A stretch of 19,196 bases of DNA, from positions 1 through 19,196 of the forward strand of contig JAUILO010000029.1 of the NCBI GenBank assembly GCA_030432775.1, read 5' to 3'. The DNA is from Alphaproteobacteria bacterium. GTDB lineage: Bacteria; Pseudomonadota; Alphaproteobacteria; Micavibrionales; Micavibrionaceae. Below, piece after piece: positions 1 to 7,272 of this stretch; positions within the stretch are counted from its first letter, which is position 1, and each line of letters starts with the position of its first letter. The position numbers were made by a program, and so were the translations under genes. Below the pieces are notes generated by a model. The model did no database searches. It worked only from the letters and a program-made list of their open reading frames with translations, and was not told the DNA's origin.

Positions 1-1202
1 TCCATGACGGTGAGCAAGCGGCGCGCGCCGATATTCTCGACAGTTTCATTGACCTCGAATGCGATTTTCGCAATTTCGTCGATTGCGTCATCTTCAAATT
101 CCAATGTCATACCTTCTGTTTCCATCAGGGCTTTGTATTGTATAAGAAGGCTGGCTTCGGTGTCAGTCAGGATCTTTCTGAAATCTTCCTGTGTTAGCGC
201 ACGTAGTTCAACGCGGATGGGCAGGCGCCCTTGCAGTTCGGCCAAAAGATCCGAAGGTTTGGAATAATGGAATGCGCCACTGGCAACAAACAGGATGTGG
301 TCTGTTTTCACAAGGCCGTGTTTTGTTGAAACAGTTGTGCCTTCAATTAATGGTAATAAATCGCGCTGGACACCTTCGCGTGAAACATCGCCTCCACGAG
401 CATCGCTGCGCGCTGCGATTTTATCAATCTCATCCAAAAAAACGATACCGTTCTGTTGCACAAGTTCAAGTGCTTCGTTTACTACAGTTTCTTCGTCTAA
501 AAGCTTGTCGGATTCATCGCCAATTAACAGATCGTATGATTCAGAAACCTTGATTTTCTTTTTCTTGGTTTTTTCGCCAAAAGCTTTGCCGAATATATCG
601 CCCATGCTAACCATGCTCATTGATGCGCCCGGCATTCCCGGAATATCAAAGCTTGGCATGCCAGATGCTTTATCAGAAATTTCGATTTCGATTTCTCGGT
701 CATTCAGTTCGCCATTGCGTAATTTTTTGCGGAAGCTGTCTCGTGTACCGTCGCTGGCAGAATCACCAACCAATGCGTCCAGCACACGTTCTTCGGCATA
801 GATTTCGGCTTGCGCAATGACAGTGACACGCATTTTTTCACGTACCATGTGAATTGCAGTTTCAACCAAATCACGGATAATGGCTTCAACGTCTTTGCCG
901 ACATAGCCGACTTCGGTGAATTTTGTAGCCTCGACTTTGATGAAAGGCGCCTGCGCCAATTTGGCAAGTCTGCGGGCGATTTCTGTTTTACCAACACCTG
1001 TTGGCCCGATCATCAGGATGTTTTTCGGATAGACTTCTTCTTGTAAAGAAGGTTCAAGTTGCATGCGGCGCCATCTGTTACGAAGGGCAATAGCAACAGC
1101 GCGTTTTGCATCGGCTTGGCCGATAATAAAACGGTCCAGTTCGTGAACAATTTCGCGCGGTGAAAAAGATGCGACATTTGATGTCAGTGTTTTATCGTTC
1201 AT
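1..1202 (-). CDS. hslU: HslU, ATPase/unfoldase subunit of the HslVU protease (3' end cut by window edge)
   Basis: AAA+ unfoldase that forms a ring on the HslV peptidase and feeds it unfolded cytoplasmic proteins. Reading the minus strand from 1202 gives 400 codons with no stop. Seen: S-P-R-E-I-V near the N-terminus, Walker A GPTGVGKT (66-73), pore loop GYVG (99-102), a variable I-domain (about 110-240), Walker B VFLDEID (254-260), DVSREGVQRDLLPL (272-284) and sensor-2 GARR (392-395). Compared with E. coli HslU, roughly 40 C-terminal residues lie outside the window. Start choice: ATG at 1202 has AGAGGA about 8 nt upstream. In-frame ATGs at 1256 and 1235 would add 18 or 11 residues but have weaker or no ribosome sites; 1256 lies 15 nt after the hslV stop. 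Second gene of the hslVU operon. Identity is certain; the start is less so. Confidence 0.97.
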   Translation of the reverse strand, partial: MNDKTLTSNVASFSPREIVHELDRFIIGQADAKRAVAIALRNRWRRMQLEPSLQEEVYPKNILMIGPTGVGKTEIARRLAKLAQAPFIKVEATKFTEVGYVGKDVEAIIRDLVETAIHMVREKMRVTVIAQAEIYAEERVLDALVGDSASDGTRDSFRKKLRNGELNDREIEIEISDKASGMPSFDIPGMPGASMSMVSMGDIFGKAFGEKTKKKKIKVSESYDLLIGDESDKLLDEETVVNEALELVQQNGIVFLDEIDKIAARSDARGGDVSREGVQRDLLPLIEGTTVSTKHGLVKTDHILFVASGAFHYSKPSDLLAELQGRLPIRVELRALTQEDFRKILTDTEASLLIQYKALMETEGMTLEFEDDAIDEIAKIAFEVNETVENIGARRLLTVM

Positions 1203-1271
1203 CGGCTTGTCCTCTGTTTTGTCTGTATCTGTCATTATTTTTGCAGCTTCGCTCATTTGAATTTTCTCGTT

Positions 1272-1823
1272 TTAAAGTTTTTCAACTGTGACGTTGTCAT
1301 TTGTGTAAACACATATACGTGCGGCAATACCCATGGACTTACGGGCAATGTCTTCGGCGCTCATTGTTTCATTGTCAATCAGTGCGCGCGCAGCAGATAG
1401 CGCGTAATTACCGCCGCTGCCAATACCGATAATGCCGTCTTCGGGTTCTACAACGTCCCCTGTGCCCGATAGGATCAGGGATGTATCTTTATCACAAACG
1501 GCCATAAGAGCCTCGAGTTTGCGTAGATATTTATCGGTGCGCCAGTCTTTGGCCAGTTCAACACAGGCCCGTGTAAGCTGACCTGGATGGGCTTCGAGTT
1601 TTGCTTCAAGTCTTTCGAATAAGGTAAATGCATCGGCTGTTGCCCCGGCAAATCCGGCAATGATATCACCTTTGCCCAGTCGCCGTACTTTTTTGGCATT
1701 GCCCTTTAATACGGTATCGCCCATGGACACCTGACCATCGCCTGCGATTACCACGTCATCACCTTTACGAATTGCCAGTATTGTCGTTGCGTGCCATTTA
1801 TCCGAACGGAAAGTGTCTGTCAT
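1272..1823 (-). CDS. hslV: HslV, threonine peptidase subunit of the HslVU protease
   Basis: Proteasome-beta-like N-terminal threonine peptidase that degrades substrates translocated by HslU. The 183-aa protein has a 12-residue pro-sequence ending W-H-A followed by T-T-I-L. By family knowledge autoprocessing exposes Thr13 as the nucleophile, and a short pro-peptide of this kind is common in alphaproteobacteria, where W-H-G-T-T is the usual form. Conserved blocks VVIAGDGQVSMGDTV, NAKKVRRL, IAGFAGATADAFTLFE and GIGSGGNYA are intact, and the length is normal. ATG 1823 has AAGGGA 6 nt upstream. First gene of the operon, 15 nt or more ahead of hslU, preceded by a heat-shock-like promoter. Confidence 0.98.
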   Translation of the reverse strand: MTDTFRSDKWHATTILAIRKGDDVVIAGDGQVSMGDTVLKGNAKKVRRLGKGDIIAGFAGATADAFTLFERLEAKLEAHPGQLTRACVELAKDWRTDKYLRKLEALMAVCDKDTSLILSGTGDVVEPEDGIIGIGSGGNYALSAARALIDNETMSAEDIARKSMGIAARICVYTNDNVTVEKL

Positions 1824-1854
1824 GTTTAGTCCCTTATTTTATAACCGAATTCAT

Positions 1855-1883
1855 TAAATGGATATTATCGTTGAAAGGTCAAG
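1855..1883 (-). promoter_or_regulatory. Heat-shock-like (RpoH) promoter of hslVU
   Basis: On the minus strand CTTGACC (1883-1877) is followed, 15 nt later, by CCATTTA (1861-1855). This resembles the sigma-32 consensus CTTGAA...CCCCATNTA with acceptable spacing, and fits the known heat-shock control of hslVU. The same bases can also be read as a sigma-70 promoter, TTGACC-N18-TTTAAT, so dual recognition is possible. The predicted start of transcription is about 25 nt upstream of the hslV ATG. Confidence 0.6.
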
Positions 1884-1935
1884 TATGCAGCATAAAAATT
1901 CGCTCTAAAGGCGGCATAGAACAGGTTTGTTATGA

Positions 1936-1964
1936 TTGACCGCAGTGTATTTTTCATATATAAA
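1936..1964 (+). promoter_or_regulatory. Sigma-70-type promoter of the 105-aa hypothetical gene
   Basis: TTGACC (1936-1941), a 17-nt spacer, then TATAAA (1959-1964): one mismatch from consensus in each box with optimal spacing. Predicted transcription start is near 1971, about 29 nt ahead of the ATG at 2000. It supports the small downstream ORF being a real gene. Confidence 0.7.
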
Positions 1965-1999
1965 TTAGGTAATAAAAACAAAAATAAAGGGAGAATTAT

Positions 2000-2317
2000 A
2001 TGAATCTACAGCAGATTTATAATCGATCGATCAATTGCGCACAGACATTATTGCATGATGGCAGCAGAGTTTTGGATCATTTCATGGGAACAGCAGAAAA
2101 TATCATCGCGGCTATTCATCATCCGGAAGCGATGCCGGAAAAACAAAGACATCTTGATGAATTTAAGCTTGGCGCTGGTATTGCGATGCTTGGTTTTGGT
2201 GCATTGGAATTAAGCCCTGTTACGATCGCAGGCTCTGCTATTCCGGCGGTGGAAGCAGCAAATGAGTTAAGCGATGCCGGACATCAATGGCGCGTTCGTC
2301 ACGGAATGCGACTATAG
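2000..2317 (+). CDS. Hypothetical 105-aa protein
   Basis: Not recognised. The ORF has a good ribosome site (GGGAG, 6 nt before the ATG) and a near-consensus promoter, so it is probably expressed. The first half is polar with scattered His residues. Residues 57-87 form a Gly/Ala/Leu-rich, weakly hydrophobic stretch (LGAGIAMLGFGALEL and on), which could be a buried helical hairpin or a membrane-associated segment but is not a strong transmembrane helix. The C-terminus is basic (HQWRVRHGMRL). There is no signal peptide and only one Cys (13). It is convergent with the downstream protease gene, 24 nt between stops, so it is transcribed alone. Function unknown. Confidence 0.7.
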   Translation: MNLQQIYNRSINCAQTLLHDGSRVLDHFMGTAENIIAAIHHPEAMPEKQRHLDEFKLGAGIAMLGFGALELSPVTIAGSAIPAVEAANELSDAGHQWRVRHGMRL

Positions 2318-2341
2318 AAATTTAAAATATGTCATTCAAAT

Positions 2342-3793
2342 TTACTGCGTAATCTGAACGGGGCTGCTGCTGGCGATCCCGTTTTTATTTGGCATGTTAT
2401 CATGTGTAAGGCTGCGGCCGCTAATGGAAATATCAAGCGCTTGAAGCGCGCTTGCCACCGGAATAAATAGATTTAAATTGGCGTTACTATCAAGAGCGGG
2501 GCTATAACCGGCAACGCTCAATCCGCTTATATTGCCGAAGCGATCAAGTAATATGCCGCCGCTATTGCCGCCATGAATTGTAATGTCGCCTTGCAGGTAG
2601 TCCTGCTGTGCTCCGAATGTTAGGCGGTTTTCACGGTGAGCGCTGATAATGCCCTTGCTGACTGTGTCTTGCATAGATACAGAAAGCGGCGCCCCGATTG
2701 CATATATTTCTTCGCTGATGGCCGGCCAGTCCGTACGGATTGGCAGCGGCGTAATGTTCAGATCGTCCGGCATTTCCTCTAGTTTTAATAGCGCGACATC
2801 ACGGGATTTATCGCTGCGAAGAACTTCGGCGATGAGTTTTTCTTCTTTACCTTTAGTCACTATACGAACGCGCTGCGCGTTGCCGACAACGTGATGGTTG
2901 GTCAGGATATGGCCTTGCTTGGTGATGAAAAATCCCGAGCCATGGCCAATGCCTGCTTGCACCAGAACGGATATGTTTTGTGCGGCTTCAATATGGGAAG
3001 GTGTTTCGTGTTTGTGAAGCGGCGTTGCAGGCAGGATAATTTTTTCGTCTTGTCTATAAATACGTGGCCGGTCTTTATGGCTTTCTTCCCATGTTTCGTT
3101 TTTTTCCGGACGAGCTCCGCGGAATATCAGGTTATGAAATTCCGGATTGGTTGCAAGGTTATGCGCGGCCATTTCGAATGCATCATTGACCATTAATGTA
3201 ATGCCTTCTTTGTTTGGTGTTTTGCGGTTTGTATATCCTTCGGTGATGGTCTGGAAAACGACAGCGCGGCGCAAGTTGTCATAAACACTCCATCGGATAC
3301 GCAAGAATAACTCGCCATCAACGCCGCCGCGATTGGCGAAAAGACCAAGCGAGATAATCGGCCGTTCATTACAAGCCTTGATTTGTACGCCTATAATATG
3401 GGCTTTGATCTTGTATTCAGTGCGTAGCGCTTCGTCGGTTATATCTTCGTCGAAGATGAAGTCGGCATTGCCGATAACATCGTAATTTTGTGCCTCCAGG
3501 GCATCATGAAATGTATCACGCATGCTAGGGCTATCGAATATGCCTTTAATATCTGTGCGCTCTAATCTGCCATAGGGCCAGCCGCAAATCATTGAGCCTT
3601 GTCCGACGACGCCGACTTCTTCGCCAATCGGCAGTTTTAATTTGTGACCGCTATACATGATGGGGGCGGGACTTGCGTCAGTGGGGCTAGTGATCTCGGG
3701 TTCATATCCGGCGGTTTGAACAGATGCGCAGCCTGACAGGATGCCAGCGAAACAAAGGGATATAATGAGAGGAAGGAAAAGATGATATCGCAT
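2342..3793 (-). CDS. Lipoprotein with C-terminal trypsin/HtrA-type serine protease domain
   Basis: A 483-aa exported protein. Residues 1-22 are a lipoprotein signal peptide with lipobox L-S-G-C (Cys22). Residue +2 is Ala rather than Asp, which favours outer-membrane sorting. Residues about 50-225 form an unrecognised alpha/beta region. Residues about 275-455 are a trypsin-fold domain: GSGFFI, ILTNHHVV (His301), RDVALLKL (Asp332) and GGNSGG (Ser411), so the triad is complete by comparison with DegP. There is no PDZ domain: the protein ends about 70 residues after the catalytic Ser, unlike DegP/DegQ. The ATG at 3793 has AGGA upstream. Likely role is periplasmic proteolysis at the outer membrane; substrate unknown. 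The N-terminal region is vaguely reminiscent of CsgG/LpoB-like lipoprotein folds, which is inference only. Confidence 0.9.
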   Translation of the reverse strand: MRYHLFLPLIISLCFAGILSGCASVQTAGYEPEITSPTDASPAPIMYSGHKLKLPIGEEVGVVGQGSMICGWPYGRLERTDIKGIFDSPSMRDTFHDALEAQNYDVIGNADFIFDEDITDEALRTEYKIKAHIIGVQIKACNERPIISLGLFANRGGVDGELFLRIRWSVYDNLRRAVVFQTITEGYTNRKTPNKEGITLMVNDAFEMAAHNLATNPEFHNLIFRGARPEKNETWEESHKDRPRIYRQDEKIILPATPLHKHETPSHIEAAQNISVLVQAGIGHGSGFFITKQGHILTNHHVVGNAQRVRIVTKGKEEKLIAEVLRSDKSRDVALLKLEEMPDDLNITPLPIRTDWPAISEEIYAIGAPLSVSMQDTVSKGIISAHRENRLTFGAQQDYLQGDITIHGGNSGGILLDRFGNISGLSVAGYSPALDSNANLNLFIPVASALQALDISISGRSLTHDNMPNKNGIASSSPVQITQ

Positions 3794-3963
3794 GATCTTC
3801 CTAAAAATGCTGCAGAATGAAGTGGCTACTTAAAAGTGATGGACATGAAATCTAAAAATTCTATATCTATCATATTCTGGTCAGGGTGTAATTTCTAGTG
3901 CTTTGTCGTATGGCTTATATAGGGTTCGGTTACGCCGCAGTTTTGCTATGCACAACAGAGAAA

Positions 3964-3994
3964 TTGCACGTGCGAACATAGAATCTGGTATAAT
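3964..3994 (+). promoter_or_regulatory. Probable promoter of the GNAT acetyltransferase gene
   Basis: A perfect -10 box TATAAT (3989-3994) lies 28 nt before the ATG. The best -35 is TTGCAC (3964-3969), with a rather long 19-nt spacer. The intergenic region 3794-4021 is divergent with the protease gene, whose own promoter I could not place with confidence. Confidence 0.5.
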
Positions 3995-4021
3995 GGAGTA
4001 TCAGGCTAAGGAGAAGTAATA

Positions 4022-4591
4022 ATGGTAGACCAACCCAAAGTTAAAGTCGGTGAGCCTATAATTAGTGTAGAAGAGCTCAAGGACATATCTCCCGGTGATT
4101 TAAACGATTTATGTGACGCAGCGGATGAAGCTATTCGTGCGGGCGGTGGTTTTGGCTGGCTTACATTACCTGCCAGAGAAGTATTGGAACGATACTGGCA
4201 GGGCGTTATGACGATGCCTTCGCGTTTTGTTTTTGTGGCGCGGCTGGATCATGTGATTTGTGGCACGACACAGCTTATTTTGCCGCCAAAAAATAACGAG
4301 GCACAGAGTTTTGCTGTGAAATTGACGACGAATTTTGTCACGCCTTGGGCGCGAGGTCACGGGCTTGCCAGAATGCTTCTGAAAAAGGCCGAGGAAACGG
4401 CGCTTAAAGAAGGTTTCTCGGTTATTAATCTTGATGTTCGTGAAACGCAGGAAGCTGCGATACGCCTTTATGAAAATGCGGGCTATATCCATATCGGAAC
4501 CCATCCATACTATGCGAAGGTGGATAATCAGGTTATTCCGGGGCGGTATTATTACAAAGTGCTGGATAAAGCAATAGAACAAGTGCCATAG
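4022..4591 (+). CDS. GNAT-family N-acetyltransferase
   Basis: A 189-aa cytosolic protein that would transfer an acetyl group from acetyl-CoA to an amine; the substrate cannot be told from sequence. The acetyl-CoA-binding motif A is visible as TPWARGHGLARMLLKKAEE (107-125), with the R-G-H-G-L-A loop at 111-116. It is followed by the beta5/helix block LDVRETQEAAIRLYENAGY (137-155), typical of GNAT motif B. Residues 1-100 form the variable N-terminal half. The start is supported by AAGGAGAAG, with GGAG 8 nt before the ATG. The gene stands alone, divergent from the protease and convergent with the secreted protein, and its stop codon overlaps a terminator-like hairpin. Confidence 0.92.
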   Translation: MVDQPKVKVGEPIISVEELKDISPGDLNDLCDAADEAIRAGGGFGWLTLPAREVLERYWQGVMTMPSRFVFVARLDHVICGTTQLILPPKNNEAQSFAVKLTTNFVTPWARGHGLARMLLKKAEETALKEGFSVINLDVRETQEAAIRLYENAGYIHIGTHPYYAKVDNQVIPGRYYYKVLDKAIEQVP

Positions 4592-4623
4592 CATCGCGGC
4601 GCTTTGTTGCGCGATGCTTATTC
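4590..4623 (+). terminator. Hairpin terminator after the GNAT gene
   Basis: Perfect 9-bp arms AGCATCGCG (4590-4598) and CGCGATGCT (4610-4618) with an 11-nt loop, followed on the plus strand by TTATT. The left arm begins inside the TAG stop. The T tract is short, and on the minus strand none follows, so termination of the convergent gene at 4647 is less certain. Confidence 0.6.
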
Positions 4624-4646
4624 AACAATATATAGAAAGATCCTTA

Positions 4647-5339
4647 TTACGGGTTATGACGGCGGCGCTGTGGATGCTGGTCACGTTTATTGTCGTGACG
4701 CTGTGCTTCTTTGTGGTCACGTTCGCGCTTGTCTTTTCTGTCTTTACCGAAAATGTCACCGAGTGAAATATCGATATGCAATCCGCTACCATTTGTGCGG
4801 ATGCGGACATCATCACCGCCACGGCGCGGTCTAATGATTATTCTATCGTTACGATCATTATATGGGCCATGATAGCGACCATTACGGCGGCGTTCGCGTT
4901 CTTCGAGAATGTTACGCGCATCTGTTTCCAAGTGGTTGTAGCTACTAACAGCCGCACTATATGCGCGGTTGCTATGGGAGTTGTTACGGTCATATGTTCT
5001 GATCACATGGGCTTCGCCATTTCGCAGTGAAAATTCAACACCAACATATTCACCGGTTTGTTGCAGATAGCCTGATGAAAACGCTCTTCCGGTTAACGGG
5101 TATATATTTGTTAGTCCGCGTTTTTCAATTAAGTCATACACAGCATCCGGATGCACGGCAGAGCGGCCATGCACATTTGTGTTGATATAAATGCCGTTCT
5201 TGTAGATCACGCCATCATCGTGCCATTGCTGGACTTCCGGTTGGTGCCAGTCTTGTGGGTGATTGGCTTGTGCCTGCGCCGGTAGACCTAGTCCTGCAAC
5301 CATCGCAAAGGCTACAAGTAGCTTCTTGTATGACTTCAT
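4647..5339 (-). CDS. Secreted hypothetical protein with a basic, charged C-terminal tail
   Basis: A 230-aa protein, family not recognised. Residues 1-25 are a clear Sec signal peptide (K-K, hydrophobic core LLVAFAMVAGLGL, then A-Q-A), so the mature protein should be periplasmic or secreted. Residues about 45-110 look like a compact folded domain (IYINTNVHGRSAVHPDAVYD, then YPLTGRAFSSGYLQQTGEYV). From about residue 135 it turns strongly charged: R-E-R-R-R-N-G-R, IIIRPRRGG, and a final 30 residues dominated by K, R, D, H and Q. The mature part has no cysteine. The start has AAGGA upstream and lies below a near-consensus promoter, suggesting strong expression. A basic tail could bind polyanions such as nucleic acid, LPS or cell-wall polymers; that is inference. 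Confidence 0.85.
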   Translation of the reverse strand: MKSYKKLLVAFAMVAGLGLPAQAQANHPQDWHQPEVQQWHDDGVIYKNGIYINTNVHGRSAVHPDAVYDLIEKRGLTNIYPLTGRAFSSGYLQQTGEYVGVEFSLRNGEAHVIRTYDRNNSHSNRAYSAAVSSYNHLETDARNILEERERRRNGRYHGPYNDRNDRIIIRPRRGGDDVRIRTNGSGLHIDISLGDIFGKDRKDKRERDHKEAQRHDNKRDQHPQRRRHNP

Positions 5340-5368
5340 CGTTATTTTCCTTTTTGTAAATCGACTTT

Positions 5369-5397
5369 TTTATAACGGGTAATCTACCGTATGTCAA
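5369..5397 (-). promoter_or_regulatory. Strong sigma-70 promoter of the secreted basic-tailed protein
   Basis: Minus strand: TTGACA (5397-5392), exactly 17 nt, then TATAAA (5374-5369). The -35 is perfect and the -10 has one mismatch. Predicted start near 5362, giving a short leader of about 22 nt with AAGGA before the ATG at 5339. The remainder of the gap to panD (5398-5487) shows no convincing terminator. Confidence 0.8.
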
Positions 5398-5487
5398 GGA
5401 TTCTGCGGAGCTCCGTATAGGAAAAGGGTTTGCGCGAAATATGTGCAATGCAGTAAAGGTAAATTAATTAACGTTTATATCGTTTGA

Positions 5488-5853
5488 TTATATCGCTGTT
5501 TTAATCGTGTTGTCAGCGTTCATTTGGATGACAGTCGGCTTATAGTTTCGGGCATATTCTTGCTCGAGCTGACCATAAGCACAAATAATAACCTGATCAC
5601 CAGCCTGACACAAACGCGCGGCAGCACCATTAATGCCGATAATGCCTGAATTTGCTTCGCCTTCTATGACGTAAGTTGTAAAGCGCTGGGCGTTATTGAT
5701 GTTTAAAACATCAACTTGCTCGAAAGGAAGTAAACCCGCTTCATCCATAAGATGGCGATCAATTGTAATAGAACCTTCGTAATGCAGATCGCATTGTGTA
5801 ACGACGGCTCTGTGAAGTTTTGTTTTTAAAACTGTCAAAATCATACTGGACAT
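5488..5853 (-). CDS. panD: Aspartate 1-decarboxylase proenzyme (PanD)
   Basis: Pyruvoyl-dependent enzyme that decarboxylates L-aspartate to beta-alanine for pantothenate and coenzyme A synthesis in the cytosol. The conserved K-L-H-R-A, DLHYEGSITID, QRFTTYVIEG and GINGAAARL blocks match PanD. The proenzyme self-cleaves at the Gly-Ser bond in Y-E-G-S; with the chosen start the new pyruvoyl residue comes from Ser28. Start choice: ATG 5853 (M-S-S-M-I-L) has AAAGGGAG 7 nt upstream, giving 121 aa. The longer ATG at 5874 has no ribosome site, and the one at 5844, which would give Ser25 as in E. coli, lies too far from it. The gene stands alone, divergent from the HIT gene, with no panB or panC in view. 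Confidence 0.96.
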   Translation of the reverse strand: MSSMILTVLKTKLHRAVVTQCDLHYEGSITIDRHLMDEAGLLPFEQVDVLNINNAQRFTTYVIEGEANSGIIGINGAAARLCQAGDQVIICAYGQLEQEYARNYKPTVIQMNADNTIKTAI

Positions 5854-5890
5854 GACTTTTCTCCCTTTCGGCATGTTTGTAGCATGATCT

Positions 5891-5896
5891 ATTATA
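5891..5896 (-). promoter_or_regulatory. Candidate -10 box for panD
   Basis: TATAAT on the minus strand, about 38 nt upstream of the panD ATG at 5853. No good -35 hexamer is found at 16-18 nt, so this is weak evidence for the start of the panD transcript within the divergent panD/HIT gap. Confidence 0.35.
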
Positions 5897-5981
5897 GCCT
5901 ATCAATCAAAATATGCGTCTTGCGGTTTGGCTGAAATTTTGTAATCAAATAATAGAACATTTAATGATGAGGGCCAAAAAG

Positions 5982-6347
5982 ATGAGTTATGACGAGAATA
6001 ATATATTTGCAAAAATCCTGCGTGGGGAAATTCCGTGTGACAAGGTTTACGAAGATGATTATGTACTCTCGTTTCGTGATATCAGCCCGCAAGCCCCTGT
6101 GCATATTCTGGTTATACCAAAGGGCGCGTATGTCAGCATTGCCGATTTTAGTGCCAAGGGCAGTGAAGAGGAGATTGCAGGTTTCTGGCGCGCTGTTTCA
6201 AAAATTGCATCCGAGAATGATTTGGTAGATGCTGGTTTTAGAACAATTGCTAATACGGGTTTGAATGGTGGACAGGAAGTGCCGCATTTTCACATTCATT
6301 TACTTGGTGGGCGTGCTATTGGCCCTATGGTATCCAAGGCTGCTTAG
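5982..6347 (+). CDS. HIT-family (HINT-like) nucleotide phosphoramidase/hydrolase
   Basis: A 121-aa cytosolic protein of the histidine-triad superfamily, which hydrolyses nucleoside phosphoramidates and related AMP-linked substrates; the physiological substrate is usually unknown. It shows N-I-F-A-K-I-L-R-G-E-I-P near the N-terminus, the FRDISPQAPVHILVIPK block, and the triad PHFHIHLLGG with His102, His104 and His106; His104 is the expected nucleophile. Length is normal for HINT. The start is set at ATG 5982 (M-S-Y-D-E-N-N) because GAGGG lies 8 nt upstream. An in-frame ATG at 5913 would add 23 unconserved residues without a ribosome site. In many alphaproteobacteria this gene sits beside hisE; here it does not. 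Confidence 0.95.
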   Translation: MSYDENNIFAKILRGEIPCDKVYEDDYVLSFRDISPQAPVHILVIPKGAYVSIADFSAKGSEEEIAGFWRAVSKIASENDLVDAGFRTIANTGLNGGQEVPHFHIHLLGGRAIGPMVSKAA

Positions 6348-6378
6348 CAGTAGTATTGTCCGTATATCTTAAAGTTGT

Positions 6379-7047
6379 TTATCGTAATGCGATAATCGGC
6401 AAGGTTTTGCCGGGGAACACAACGACATTGTCATCCAGATTGGCGGCACTTGCTGTGTTAAAGCTTTGCGGTGTTTCAAGCTGCATTTCTTCTTGCTTGA
6501 TGTTGAATGCCTCTGGATTAATCTGGCCAAGTTCTATTTCTGCTACTTCTTGATGCATGCGCGCTTGCCCGCAAATAATGTCAGCCAAAATCGCAGCGAG
6601 ATGATGTTCTTCTTCAAGTTCATCAATTGTTGCATCCAATAGATCGGCGATTGATTCTAAATCTTCGGGTAGATGTTCTAGTAATTCATATAATCTTTTC
6701 GGATCAAGATCCGCGTTTGTGCCGGTGGTGTTGTTCAGGGTTGCGTTTTGCAGCTCGTCTTCATGGGCCAGCCATAACGAGCCGTAATCCTCGATTAATC
6801 TTGAGGCGCCATTACTTAATATATGACTTGTTTTGATATGCGATACTTCGGCAGCGATATGCTGGGCACAAAGAGCGATACATAAAAGGGCTGTATCAGG
6901 TCTGTGTTCGGTGAGAATTTCATTGATGGCGTGTTCGGCGATTTCGTCGAATTCTTCCTGACCTGTAAGCATGCGGCTTACGACGACTGGTAAAACAAAT
7001 CGTACGTGCAGGCGCGCTAAATCGGTGTCTTTCATTTGTGCTGGCAT
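6379..7047 (-). CDS. Hypothetical 222-aa acidic helical protein
   Basis: Not recognised. No signal peptide or clear transmembrane segment, so probably cytosolic. The composition suggests a mostly alpha-helical, acidic protein: residues about 25-75 (QEEFDEIAEHAINEILTEH and a following Cys/Ala-rich helix), then a strongly acidic helical region (LYELLEHLPEDLESIADLL and on), then a polar tail ending VVVFPGKTLPIIALR. The start ATG 7047 has AGGA about 7 nt upstream. It is convergent with the HIT gene (31 nt between stops). A small hairpin, TTATCG-N5-CGATAA, overlaps its stop but has no T tract. No motif supports a specific function. Confidence 0.75.
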   Translation of the reverse strand: MPAQMKDTDLARLHVRFVLPVVVSRMLTGQEEFDEIAEHAINEILTEHRPDTALLCIALCAQHIAAEVSHIKTSHILSNGASRLIEDYGSLWLAHEDELQNATLNNTTGTNADLDPKRLYELLEHLPEDLESIADLLDATIDELEEEHHLAAILADIICGQARMHQEVAEIELGQINPEAFNIKQEEMQLETPQSFNTASAANLDDNVVVFPGKTLPIIALR

Positions 7048-7133
7048 TTTTATGTCCTGTTTTTCTTGCTCGGTATTTTTTTATTGTGATTTCTTAAAAA
7101 CCATCCTGTTGATCTCTTATATAAAGATTAAAG

Positions 7134-7229
7134 ATGAAAAAAAGGTTAAGTCGTCTTATCGCAAGGCGATATAGCTGGGGGCAGGAGTTTCAGGACGCAC
7201 TGCATATGCCTAGCGGGGGAGGAAGGTGA
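7134..7229 (+). CDS. Doubtful small ORF, 31 aa, basic N-terminus
   Basis: ATG at 7134 opens a 31-codon frame that begins M-K-K-R-L-S-R-L-I-A-R-R-Y, a basic amphipathic start, and ends G-G-G-R. Its TGA lies 1 nt before the ATG of a second tiny frame (7231). There is no good ribosome site of its own. It sits in the longest intergenic gap (7048-7335). It could be a leader peptide or chance. Confidence 0.2.
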   Translation: MKKRLSRLIARRYSWGQEFQDALHMPSGGGR

Positions 7230-7230
7230 A

Positions 7231-7272
7231 ATGAAGAAAACAGGAGCAAAACAAGAAATAGGCCTATGTTAA
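7231..7272 (+). CDS. Doubtful micro-ORF, 13 aa, with an excellent ribosome site
   Basis: ATG 7231 is preceded by the best ribosome-binding sequence in the window (GGGGGAGGAAGG, GGAGG 8 nt before the ATG). It encodes only M-K-K-T-G-A-K-Q-E-I-G-L-C before TAA, and the stop falls inside the terminator hairpin at 7259-7293. It may be a leader peptide or simply purine-rich sequence. Confidence 0.2.
   Translation: MKKTGAKQEIGLC

Noticed and set aside
4166..4594. 142-codon open frame on the minus strand
   Set aside because: Opposite the acetyl-CoA-binding core of the GNAT gene; its composition looks non-coding.
5460..5487. Possible terminator after panD (AACG...CGTT)
   Set aside because: Only a 4-bp stem with an AT-rich tail; too weak to support.
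6379..6395. Hairpin TTATCG-N5-CGATAA at the end of the 222-aa gene
   Set aside because: No T tract on either strand and only a 6-bp AT-rich stem, so it is not called as a terminator.
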